Below are positions 1-11,215 of a DNA stretch of 64,000 nucleotides, one piece after another; within the stretch, counting starts at the first letter, position 1, and every line of letters begins with the position of its first letter. The stretch is taken from assembly GCA_949128115.1 (NCBI GenBank), contig OX421961.1:125181050-125245049 (forward strand). Reading direction: 5' to 3'. Under the pieces are notes generated by a model. It was given only the letters and a program-made list of their open reading frames with translations, did no database searches and had not been told where the DNA came from. The position numbers and the translations under genes are program-made. This stretch comes from Anaspis maculata. Taxonomy: Eukaryota > Arthropoda > Insecta > Coleoptera > Scraptiidae.

Positions 1-2240
1 GACTAGCCCAGAATGCATGGCCCATTGTATTATCGCAAGACAACTCTCGCGCCAAAATAGCTCTTTAAATGCAGGAGGGACACTTTTATCGTCGTGATGA
101 GCTAGAATATTCAAACAGGTCCGGATTTGTTGTTTCAAACGAAAATCACGAAAACGCGAGGGCTTTTTCAAATTGTAAGACAGGCGAAATGTTCAATTTC
201 ACTGCTGGAGGAACACCTTCTTGCCGACTTTATAGTTTATGGTCGAGAAGAACTGTGGGGGAGGGGCACCCATTCGTCAAACAGATTTCGGAGAAAAAGT
301 GAGTCAGACGCGTCAAATTTCCTCTGGCAATTGGCCAGCGCTTTTGTGAACGATTGAACATGTCAAGCGTCGAAATACGATCCGAGTACCGCGGGGAAGT
401 GCATTCGTCGTCTGGAGAGTGGAGACCGAAACCCTCCGGCGAAATTTCGGATGACAATTTAGAAATTAATCAATCGAAATGCAGGTGCGCCCGCAGAAGT
501 GTCGGAACGTATTGGAAAAACGTGATGCCGCTGCTCGCAATGTAAACAACACCGACCCTTTGCCCTGTTCCAGCCAAAAAGCCGCTGGTAGCCTTGCTGA
601 ATTTATGTTCAAACGGTCAAGATCCCAGGCTCGATTTTTCAAAAGAAACTCCCTTCCACTCAAGATTATCCTCAAGGGTGCTAATGCATCGCGTAATCGC
701 TTTACAAGTTGCTTTGGAATATAACTTGGGAAAATAGACGATAATATTTAGTATTTATGTCTCTTTTTACGCCCTTGCCACAGAACCCTTGCAATAGTTT
801 CTTTCGTCTTTTACTGCGAAAGCATTTCGTAAAAGCTGTCCACAGTTTACAATGCAGTATTTTCTAAAAATGGCTCTTCCACTCTGTTAAAAATTTCTTC
901 AGTACTTTGTCGCTTTCCTTGTGAAGCACCCTGTATAAATACAGCGAATATTGTGTAATAAACCCCACGTTTGGACAAGAATTAGTTGTTGTTTGCCCTG
1001 GTGATTTTTTTTCCAAACGAAAACAGCAAAATGATTAGTCTTTTCTCTGGCGAGAATTCCAAATTCCTGTGTGCTTCAATGTGGAACAGAATCTACCTAA
1101 AGTGTAATTACAATGTGTAAAGCATCGTAATAATAAACCAAAATTTAGTTGACTCACGCGTACGTTTATACATTTTTTCAGCGCTGCGATTAAAAATTAC
1201 TAACATTTTTTCCAAGAACATTACCCGCACGCGAACAACGAAGCTTCTGTAGAATTGTTATGAAAAATTGATGAATCAATGATTGCACATTGATGTCGAT
1301 TCTTGTTGCAATAAAACTCTAATTGCGGTTTTATTATATGCACCGGAAATGGGCAGCTAATCTAAATTGGCCGCTATTGTACAATCATTCACATTATTAA
1401 CTCTTAGCTTTTTCTATACCTTGGACTTACACTAGACTTATTCATACGAGCCAATTGTTTCTTTATTGAAGTTTAATGTCCCGGCGTCTGAAATTTCTGA
1501 TTCATGAAGTCAACAGGGTTGGTATGTATCTACCTGCCATTTGAAATGTTTCCTTATAGGCAGGTGGCGCCAGTGTTGTCAACTTAAGGCTGGCGTGAGA
1601 TACTTGATGTGTTGCATTTTTGGTTTTGCGGATGCAAATAAGCTTAAGAAAAATGGTTCTCACGCGTAGCTACATATGAAAATGAGCCCATTTCTCCAGC
1701 TTTGTATGTCCCTGAAGATCAAAATTATTTTCGGTGATTCAACTATGAAAATTCAAGTTTAGGAACTGACCTACTCAACATCCGTCCCTAACATGAATTT
1801 ACTATGTTATCAGGCGATGACTCCAGTTGTCAACAGTATCAACAAAAATGTCGATTCTTCATCGATAAGACTTGAAAAGTACGTCACTTTGGAGTTTGGG
1901 TCGCTTATAAACCTAGGTTAGGTTGGCTCCTGTCAAATAAATTTGACACTTGCAAGACAGGGATAGGATGCAGTGTTGCCAGATGATCAAAAGAATTACT
2001 CTGGTCTTCAAAGATGGTTGTTGCTTCTTTAACAACTTAGATTTCCTACGGCCTTGCCGTTAGACAAAACTCCACCGAAAAACTATCATGTGAATTGGGA
2101 GTGAGAACAGACGATTTTAAAGAAAAAAGGACCATGTGTTGTCAGATTATTAATATTATTATGAAACATTACTGAATGGCTGATTCTGTATCTATCAAAC
2201 TTGATGTAGGCCTCGCCTGAATAGTAAACTTTCGGTACAT
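1..2240. other. No gene recognised; unassigned sequence
   Basis: Short overlapping open frames occur on both strands near 69-724, but none has a recognisable domain or a convincing splice arrangement. The first 700 bases look richer in GC and CpG than the AT-rich 720-1500 stretch, so they could hold an unrecognised exon or an old transposon fragment. Nothing firmer can be said. No repeat with clear ends was found here. Confidence 0.5.
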
Positions 2241-2373
2241 ACCGGGTGTTTATAAATGATTGTGATCGCATCGCCTTTGGAATCCGCTTTTGATCACTAT
2301 GATTGCGCCTGTTACTGCGTTTTTCGGCCTGACCCATGCCTGCCGCGATCACAGTTTCTTATAAACACCCCGT
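2241..2373. mobile_element. Small terminal-inverted-repeat element (MITE)
   Basis: The left end reads ACCGGGTGTTTATAA and continues to GTGATCGC. The right end is its inverse, GCGATCAC to TTATAAACACCCCG, with one extra G and a few mismatches, giving arms of about 29 bases around a short core. TAC lies directly outside both ends if the element is taken to begin CGGGTG or CGGGGTG, so a 3-bp target duplication is possible. No coding capacity. The superfamily is not determined; 3-bp duplications are typical of PIF/Harbinger elements, though TAC is not their usual TWA. Confidence 0.75.
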
Positions 2374-4269
2374 ACAATTTCAATTATCAATTTAAATATG
2401 TGGCATTGACATTGCTCTCGACATTGCTCCCATTATCGTTTTAGCAGGCGAGTTGAACGATCTGATCTCGGAGCAAATATAATGATGTACTGGTGGAATT
2501 GGACCATCGCACGAATTTGGTAATTTCCATCCGCGAGTGTGTGTATAGGTTGGCTGTAATGTGGAAAATTGAGTTACAGCCCCCCCAAGTTCGGCACAAA
2601 CCGGCACAAATCTCATCAAACCCGGGGCCCCCACAATACGATGGTGACCGGCAAAGCCTAATTCCGCCGCAACGACGTTTCCTGTCTTCTGTGTTTCATT
2701 CCGCCATCAGCGTTGTTGACCAAATCCTGAGCCTGTGCTCGTTATCAGATGGCTTTTGTTTGTACACATTTTTGTGTTGATAACATGTTATGAAGAAAAA
2801 ACCGATTCATGTGTCATGTCGCTGGTTAATCACCGATATAGATAACTTCCTTTCTGTATAGTATAAGTCATTGCAGTTCAAACAGAGCTGACGATTTCAG
2901 CTAGAGGTATAGGCGAGGGTATAGGTAAAAAGATAAGCATGTGCAAAAATGTATCATTTGTCCTCGTTTTTCTTTATTAATCATAATTTATTCAAATTCA
3001 TGCTACAGTACAAAATGCGGGTTGAAGAAAAGAGGGCCGTAATTATTATTATTATTATTATAAAAAAAATCAAGCTCCATTTACCTTATTTTCATTTGTT
3101 TTTCATAGAGCGGAATGATAAAAATTGCATAAATTGTTGTTTTGCAAGACCTTTTAATATACAATGAGATAAAGAAAAATAAACATGTTTTCATTTTTTC
3201 TTTCTGGGAGAAACGGAAAACTTGTCCAATGCTTTATATGTTATGTATAAAATTCAGTGCACTAGCACTTGCAACAACCAAACAATCTTATTTTTTCTAC
3301 AGTCTGTTTGCCTCGTCCAAAATTGCTTTTTTGATAATTCAATAATTATTATACCCCTCGACTAAAAATAACCTACCAATTTGGTAGATACCTACACAAT
3401 ACACATCCCACAATGGTGCAGAGCTTGTTTACTTTTATTCGTTATGATTTGAGCACAATCAAGCCGGGCTTTATTGATACCAACACCAACCAGTTGATTC
3501 TTGCGAGAGAGCGTTATTGATTTTCGATCCTGGATATTTCTTTTATTAGATTCTCGCTGTACCGTATCCAGCGAGAAAAGACAAATAGAACGAACACACA
3601 CACACACGCAACGATAAAAACAACAGTTTAATTAATGCCGGAGCTATAATACGCGATATACTCCCGAAGAAAACGGAGCCGGAGAGCGCAGATGATGATG
3701 GAGGCTCTCTGCTTGAAAAATTCATTTATCCCCTAACGACCTCCGACATTCGGTGCTGCTTCCAGAAGGAAACGCGAATTTTGTATAAGAGAATATCCAC
3801 TCAGAAATTCATCATGGGGTTTCCCCTTTCCATTGCGCGCACTCAAATCTAATCCGGGACATTTTTCTCCGGCTACGCTCGCAGCGAGAGACGTTCGTCG
3901 TCGCTCATTTTATCGGAGAAAAGTGGGTGGCTGTTGCTTTTGTCGTCGATGTTGCCCTCCTCCACCCACAACCCCCGTCCCTTCGTGCCCATGCATTTGT
4001 TGCGTCTTGGTGGAAAGACTGGAAACAGATCATTTGTAGAGAAATACGCCAGTGAAGACCTTGCCGGGGGGCACGGGACATAATAATTAACGTGTCAAAT
4101 GGAAAAAGACAAGTCATTATTTCATGTGATGGAGATAAAGAAGCCACAAAAGCTTCTTATGTGTTCAGAAGTGACTGGCGCGTCGGAAGATAAAAAGAAC
4201 CGTAGTATGGGGACGAGACAACTTGTTCGATGCTCCAATTCATTATTCTGTCAAACCGTGACGTCTATG
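2374..4269. other. No gene recognised; short microsatellites
   Basis: Only low-complexity tracts were seen: an ATT run near 3043-3060 and a CA run near 3594-3608. The stretch around 3830-4040 is richer in GC and has small open frames on both strands without recognisable content. Confidence 0.45.
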
Positions 4270-4880
4270 AACTGTTTTTATGAATGTAGAAGCTTTTGTA
4301 GCCGTGAAAAAAGCCTTCAGAAGACTTGCGGAAAAAAACTAATGCTAGACTGACGCCATAAAGGTGCATAACTGCTATAAATTCTAAAAAGCATAAATCT
4401 AGCATCAGTTCCCTTGGCAGTTTTTCTGGTGGCTTCATCCAGAACCGATATTCAACTTTAATAGCCTTGAAGAGAGCCCATAGAAGACTTGCTGAAAGGC
4501 AAGATCTAGCTCAATTCCTTGCATCACATCCACTAAAGGTTCAAGGCCTTACATGAGGCCCCCAACAAGGCCCTTACATGACCGCAACAGCTTTTATAAA
4601 TGTGAACAAAGCCCCAAGAAACTTGCTGAAAGAACTCGAGCTAGATTTATGCTACAGAGGCTATACACCGAACACTCACAGTACAATCTAGCTCTAGTTC
4701 TATCAGCAAGTTTTTGGAAGGCTTTTTCCCAGGCCGATACATAACCGCAACAGCTTTTTAGCCTTAAAGCGCCTAAAATAGAGCTCTCGAAAAGCTTGCT
4801 GAAGAACTCGAGCTATATTTATATTTGAAGACGACCTTCAGAAGGTTCGCTGAAAGAATTTGAGCTAGATTCACACAGTG
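4270..4880. repeat. Decayed tandem repeat (CTTGCTGAAAGAACTCGAGC units)
   Basis: A phrase of the type CTTGCTGAAAGAACTCGAGC followed by TAGATTTA recurs near 4480, 4615, 4788 and 4849. The companion phrase CCGCAACAGCTTTT occurs near 4581 and 4747. Spacing is irregular (roughly 60-170 bases) and copies are diverged, so this is an old array or the remains of an element with internal repeats. No coding signal. Confidence 0.6.
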
Positions 4881-5054
4881 ACCCATCCTAAAGTTGTACA
4901 ATCCTCTAATAGCTTTACGGTCTTGGATAGACACTCGATAACGTTTTGCTGTGAGTTCCATCAAGCCCATATCATTTCTTCACATTTCCATATCAACCTA
5001 TCACGATCTTCGGCAGTTTCTTCTTCTTCTTCCATCTATCACGCATACTTTATA

Positions 5055-5775
5055 GACCAAGAGCTAGCAACATTTTATTTACCTCATAAGCAAAATGCGG
5101 TTTGACTTTTGGGGCATGTAGAGATTGTGATTGGCTTCCATAAAATATTTGTCTTATGAAAAACACGCCTTGCTTTCTCACGAGGCAAGCAAAGAAATGG
5201 GCCATTTGACAGCAGTATTCAACAGCGGATTTTCTGGAGTTCCTAATCGATATTAATATCAATTATATCAAGAATGGATAGATTGAACTATCTTTCAACA
5301 AAACTGAATGAATAAGAATATAGAAATGCATTAGAAGCTACCTAAAACCAGATTTCCAAGCGGTCGGAAATTGGCACCGGTTTTTCTAGTAGGCATGATT
5401 TGACAATCGGCCATCAAATGCGATCCAAACAGCTCGGCTTAGCCCACTAGCTTGAACATGCCAGTTGAGAAAGTCTGGTTCTTGGTAGTTTCTAATACAT
5501 TCCGAGATTCGGTCCCATTCAATTTAGTTGAAAGATAGTTCAACCTATCCATTCCTGATGAAATTGATATTTATATCGATTAAGAACACTAGAAAAACCG
5601 CTCTTGAATATAGCTGTCAAATGACCCATTTCTTTGCTTGTCTCGTGAGAAAGCAAGGCGTGTTTTTCATAAGACAAATATTTTATGGAAGCCAATCATA
5701 ATCTCTACATGCCCCAAAAGTCAAACCGCATTTTGCTTATGAGGTAAATAAAATGTTGCTAGCTCTTGGTCTATT
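5055..5775. mobile_element. Foldback element with arms of about 255 bp
   Basis: Left arm (about 5055-5310) and right arm (about 5515-5775) are inverted copies with only scattered differences. The outer ends read TAGACCAAGAGCTAGCAAC on one side and the exact inverse on the other. The spacer of about 200 bases has no recognisable gene. The close match of the arms suggests a young insertion or arm homogenisation. No transposase is encoded, so any movement must have been in trans. Confidence 0.85.
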
Positions 5776-7846
5776 AACTCTGCTGTTGCATCACGATGTC
5801 TTGATGTTTTGAATCGAATCGTTTCGAATCTTCTTGGTGCTCAGGAATGTATATCTTACTCACACTGCTTTCTTCTCGTCCCCTTTATCTCTTTTTTATC
5901 CAGCAAATCTCCAGAAGATTTTTCAAAAAACTCGCAATTTCTTCCATCCCATGTTGTAACGTTTCCTTTTCTAAGCAATGTTTTTCAACCCTGCTGCCTC
6001 TCGTAAATTTCGTCGCTACGTTTACTGGAAGGTCATTACCACTTCGGCACAAGAATTTGGAAGGACTAATCGATACAATGACAGCCGGTCCCTTTTTGGT
6101 AATTCAATTTGAACAATCGATAACCATACCTACGCGATGGACGAGCAATTTTAACCACCACTGCACAGCAGCAAGATAACGAAGCGGCACACAAGCAAGC
6201 AAGAAGTAGCACGCGCATAACACGAAACTTGGGACTCGTTTCCACTAAAAGCTCGGCGCAGTTTTCAATCCGACAAAAGAGCTTTTCGCGAAAGAACCCC
6301 ATTGAATATCGAATTCGATTGAGAAACTCGAAACTCCCCAAGTGTTATCGCACGTAAGAAGTTTCCGCCAATCCTTTGGAGTAAGTAAATACCCATCATT
6401 CTGCTATCCTTGTGGTCTTTTAACTCTTTTATCGAATTGCGACTCTTATTCATTATTGCACGGCCGTGCGACATCGTTCCAGCTAATAACTTCAAGAGCG
6501 ATTCTCCCTTACACGCTCGCTTGATTCCACGTTGCATTTTCTATTTTTACCCTTCCGTCTAGCCGAATGCAAGGGGTAAATGCACTTCCGGCCTCTGCGG
6601 CGCCACGTTATGGTGTGTGTGTGTGTGTGTGGCTTGGTAACCGGGAGAGGGATATTTTCGCACAACAATACCTACATGTTTGCCTGGCGGCATAGGTGGT
6701 CTCCTCAAGATTGTAATCTAAATGCGAAATTGTGTACGGTTTGCGTATAATTGTTCCTAAGTATACCAACATTGCGATAAGTAATGCGTGAATTGTGTAA
6801 ATTGATAAATAAACATCCCCTCGCGGTTTCCTATTGCACATTTGCCATTAATAAAGCGTTTCCTAAAAGCACTATGATCTTCGGTTTCACAAACACCAAA
6901 CTTCATGTGGAGCTGGATCTAAGGACCCAGCCGCATTACCTACAGCTTAAGAGCAAACACCAGCAGATGGGCAATCCAGAGATTCAGTTTCGCTGTTTTT
7001 TTTTTGCGGCTATCCGGAAAATACGAATACAAACTCAATTTTCCGCGACATAGATATTTAGGCTCTTCAGATGTTAGCAATTTTTGTGAAATTTTTTGCA
7101 TATTAGGTATATTCTCGCAAAATATGCAGACTGAAGAAGTAACTTGTATTCTTGGTCATGAGAAAAAAGTTCTGCTACAATAAGATGAATAAAAAAGTCC
7201 ACTTCGTTATGTTTGAAAAAAGTTGCCTCTTCTGTCTTGCTTCTCCAGCTTAAGGCAATAAACTGTGGAATTGTATAACTGGGTTGCCTACCCACTAGTG
7301 ATGGCTCTTGAATTATCAAGAGAAAGAATATAATCGTCGGTTGTAGAGGGCGATTACGTCCCTTCATCTATAGCATCTGAATTCGTATTTCATTCTTCTG
7401 CAACTGAACAACTTCGTAGGGTTCAGAGATACCAACAAGATCCTTGACAAACAGTCCAGCTGCTTACTGCTTACCCCCCAAATCAAATTGACAGTATAAA
7501 TTGACAGGCACAATAACCTTAGAGTTTCACTGCATTAGGATTATGAAAAAGCTACTTACACTCCTCGACAAAATGGAATGACATGTGCTTTCACTCTTTG
7601 ACATCTGAATAGGCTGAATGACAAACCAACTGTGAGATCTGTCATGTTTTTCCATGAAGCGTGTCGACCATGCGATGTGTCACTCGGTCACTCCAACAAA
7701 AAAACAGATGAGCTGTCAAACGAACCGGTTCACCAAACTAGTATCACTAGAATACCGTACGATCAACCAAAAAACAATAAAACATTCAGCATAACACACT
7801 ACAATAATCTATTCGATTTAGGATGAAACACAATATAGCTTTGTTG
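5776..7846. other. No gene recognised
   Basis: Nothing gene-like was found. A GT microsatellite lies at about 6611-6631. Open frames here are short, overlap on both strands and carry no recognisable motif. Confidence 0.45.
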
Positions 7847-8851
7847 TATAGGCGATTTACATTTATAAAACGCCACTTGCGGTAGAGCTCGGTACTAAAT
7901 CGTGCAGGAATTTTTCGAGGGGGATCCACACTGAGACATCCAGTAGCCTGGTGGACACTAATAGATACCTGATATACCTACATCATTGTCATCATTGACA
8001 TAGTTGACATTGTGAAATCGTGAGCTGACCCGCTGAATCACGGAGTTTTGACAAGTAGAAATAATGCAAAGTGTCTTCTACTTGATGTTATGGTTAGCGT
8101 ATTTAGCAGGCTACCACAGTAGATCTAGTTGTAGAGGCGAGCTGCTGAAAGACTACGTTACCGTCAATGCATCAAGTCTGTTCCTTTGTCCTGATCTAAC
8201 TCACTCGGGTCAAGTCTGTTCCTTTGTCCTGATCTAACTCACTCGGGACAGAAGTTGCTTAGCAATGATCAATCAAACAGTTCCATTCTTTGCTCCAGGC
8301 GCTCCGAGTAAGTTAGAGCAGGACAAAGAAACATACCTAATGTGTGTGAAGACTTCGCAGGTAACAATCTGGCTCTTTGGGTGGAAGCTGTGGATGGATG
8401 ACGCAAAGAAAGGTCCGCGACGACACTGATCGTCGATATAGTGCCCAGTAAAGAGCCTGCGGCATTTCCAAGGGTTCACAGGATCACAGGAACAAAAAAT
8501 TTGCGACAATGGATTGCGCAAGACAGCAAATTGACAGTTTCAATTCCAAATGCCCAAAAACGGCATCTGGCATGCAAATGCTGCCAATCGTCAACCACTG
8601 CTAACAAAATACCAACACCCTATGAAATGCAACACAAGAAAATGAAAATTACCATTAGTTCATCAAATCAGAAAGAAAAAACAGAAAGAAGATTTTATGA
8701 CGGCTGACGTGAGGACGTTTCAACCTACAACTTTCGTGACAGCGAACGTTGCATGACGGCAACTTGAACCTCCTGAAATAATAAATTCCCTAAAGCATGT
8801 TAATATGCTACGCGAAGAGGTCATTTTCTCTAAGAAGATGAATCGACTATA
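7847..8851. mobile_element. TATAGGCGATT-ended element, copy A
   Basis: The left end is TATAGGCGATTTACATTTAT and the right end is the inverse form AATCGACTATA. Shared internal blocks with copy B include GTAGAGCTCGGTACT, a segment around TAGATACCTG, and GTTATGGTTAGCGTATTTAG. No coding frame of interest. It abuts copy B, with which it shares the terminal TATA, and it contains a 38-bp duplication. Confidence 0.75.
8172..8247. repeat. Perfect 38-bp tandem duplication
   Basis: Two exact adjacent copies of a 38-base unit beginning TCAAGTCTGTTCC and ending CACTCGGG (8172-8209 and 8210-8247). Absence of differences points to a recent slippage or unequal-exchange event inside copy A of the TATAGGCGATT element. 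An assembly artefact is also possible. Confidence 0.95.
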
Positions 8852-9668
8852 GGCGATTATATTTAAAAAACGCCACCTGATGTAGAGCTCGGTACTTGAT
8901 CGCAGAAGAATTTTTTGTGAGGAACACAATCATGCTCCGACGTCTAGTAGCCTAGGTGGGCACTAGTAGATACCTGCAATACCCACATCATTGACATGGA
9001 AATTTGACAAGTAGAAATAATGCGAAAAGGGGTTTGCATTTGTGTCTCTTATTTCATGTTATGGTTAGCGTATTTAGCAGGCTTGTAGTAGATCTAGCTC
9101 CAAAGGTGCGCAGCTGAAAGACTACTCCCCCAGCAATGCACTACATTGCGATTGCGGTAAGAAAGGCAACGTTCGCATCCCGAACACAAAGGTTACTACG
9201 GCGAGCTTATTAGAATGATAGATACGGATCTCCAGCTTAGATCCAAGCTGGAAATCTTTAGAAAAAAGCGAGGATAAAAGGTAGGTGGTGGTTGACTCTG
9301 CATGGCCAGTCCGAGGTGACTTTTTCTTGGCTAGCACAGGCTGGCTTGTTGTGTGCTTCCCTCCGTGCGGATGTGACAGTCTGTTGTTCTTTCTGGGCGG
9401 AAGCTATGGATGATTTAGAGAAAGGTCTGCGACGACCTGGTCATCAACATGGGGCCCAATAAAGAGCCTACGGGGTCGCAAGGTTTCACAGGAACAAAAG
9501 TTTGCTTGTAGTGGACTGCACAAGACAGCAAAGTGACAGTTTTGACGTGCTACCAATTGACGTAACAGCCGACGTTGCCTGCGGCAACTTGGACCTCCTC
9601 AAATAACTAATTCCGTAAAACTTCCTTCACGAAGAGGCCATTTTCCCCAATAAGGTCAATCGCCTATA
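8848..9668. mobile_element. TATAGGCGATT-ended element, copy B
   Basis: Begins TATAGGCGATTATATTT and ends AATCGCCTATA, so the termini are inverted. It is shorter and diverged relative to copy A but collinear with it through most of its length. A third, truncated copy in the opposite orientation lies at about 37071-37262. No open frame resembles a transposase. Confidence 0.75.
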
Positions 9669-9875
9669 ATAGACAACTTGAATAAAAATCACTTTTCTGA
9701 CATCTGTCACTTCTGTCAGTATTGACGTAAGATTGACAGTTCGCGCTGAAGACTTAATTGACATTTCTCTGGTTTCGGCATTCTGTCATGTTATAATTAT
9801 TCATTTGTTTCTAGCCTTGCTACTGCCACCAATGTTACCAACTTCACGTAAATTTGTTATTTTTATCCTATTTCC
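9669..9875. other. Intergenic stretch dense in TGACA/TGTCA
   Basis: Within about 130 bases there are many TGACA or TGTCA pentamers (for example TCTGACATCTGTCAC and ATTGACAGTT). No element boundaries were recognised. See the finding on this motif. Confidence 0.4.
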
Positions 9876-10165
9876 AGTATTGAACTTGTTCATTAGATCA
9901 TGAGTGAACCGATTTTAATGAAATTTGCAGCACACTTTTTTCTTGTGGAATTATCCATTATCGTAAGATTGGTTTCACGAAATCTCGCTTTCTTTTATCC
10001 CGGCTGCCATATTGAACTTTTTCATAAGTGAACCGATCTTGATGAAACTTGACGTACATTAGTTTAAAAACGACTTATGATTTTAAAGTCAGTTTCACGA
10101 TTCGCTGTCATCGTGGCCAGTCATATTGAACTTTTCCGTAAATGAACCAATTTTGGACCAAGCTC
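9876..10165. repeat. Three diverged tandem units of about 110-130 bp
   Basis: The phrase CATATTGAACTTTTTCAT, then AAGTGAACCGAT, appears near 9880, 10010 and 10122 with substitutions. Each copy is followed by related text about TTTCACGA. The third copy is cut short. This resembles the edge of a transposon with internal repeats; no coding content. Confidence 0.7.
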
Positions 10166-11044
10166 GATTGTTCTAGACGCAATCCGGTTTAAGCAAATCG
10201 AGTGAAGGAGAATAACACCATCTACCCGTCGTGTTAGTAAGCCGCAGTCTTGAGACAGCCGGTTGGTCGGCCTACTAAATATCAATGTACATCGCATCAA
10301 CTGACCAGACACTACCCACTGACATGCGTTACGACCATCTTTATCTCAATATTAGACGGTAAAATGCAAACTTTTGCTTCAATGACTCACCCTGTGAGAA
10401 CTTTGCCGTAGTCACTTTCATTGATTTGTAATTTCTACGTCACTCATGCCCACACAATTTATTGATGACTGAGAAAAAATACTGCGCGACAAATGGAATG
10501 AAAAATTGCCCCCCTTTGACAGTTTCTTTTGTTGTGTGTCGCCGCCGGATTTAGAAAACTACCAAAATCGATTGGTATTCGTGTAATGGGACGCATCGCA
10601 GGAGGAATAATTCGTAGTGAGACAACCTACCCAATTTCATGGCGAGAAAGACATTCAGAGAACTTCTACGTCACTCTCTTTAGGTACTTGGGAAGCAATT
10701 CACACTCCCGCAAAATTAATTACACCATATTCGGCCCGGCGTGCTTTTTTACACGAACTTTGCTGTTATTGTTAGCTCGAGCGGAGTTTGTTTGGGGAGT
10801 AAATTAAAAACGATTCTTGAATTCCACTCCCTCGTGAATGAATTCCATTTCGCCTCTCGAAATAGGCGACTGCTGTAAGTAGGGGTCGCCTACGTTGGAG
10901 TTATGTTTTTGCTGTCAACAGTGTCAAGTGTCAAACGAGTTTGAAAAATATTCACGGCCGAAGTTATATGTTCATACGTCAATAGTGTCAATCAACAAGG
11001 CTGAAGAATGTTTCATCTGCTATCTGTAGACATGTCGACTCGAC
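10166..11044. other. No gene recognised
   Basis: Open frames occur at 10529-10807 on the plus strand and 10121-10312 on the minus strand, with no identifiable domain. No repeat boundaries were found. Confidence 0.4.
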
Positions 11045-11215
11045 TATCAGAAAATGGTCGACTAAACTCCTGCTTAAATCGAAATGACCGGTTTTGGGGG
11101 CCGGTAAGCAAACGTCAACTGTCATTCATATTGCAGTTTTAGATGAGACGATAGAATGCAAAACCATGACTTACAAGGCACGAAGTGAGCGAAACGAAGT
11201 GATAAATAACAGAGT
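11045..11215 (+). repeat. Dispersed repeat, copy 1
   Basis: Shares ordered blocks with 61231-61385 in the same orientation: TATCAGAAAATGGTCG, then CCGGTTTT, GGTAAGCAAACGTCA, CTGTCATT and GCAAAACCATGA. The blocks are spaced similarly in both. The element type is unknown and no ends were defined. Confidence 0.7.
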
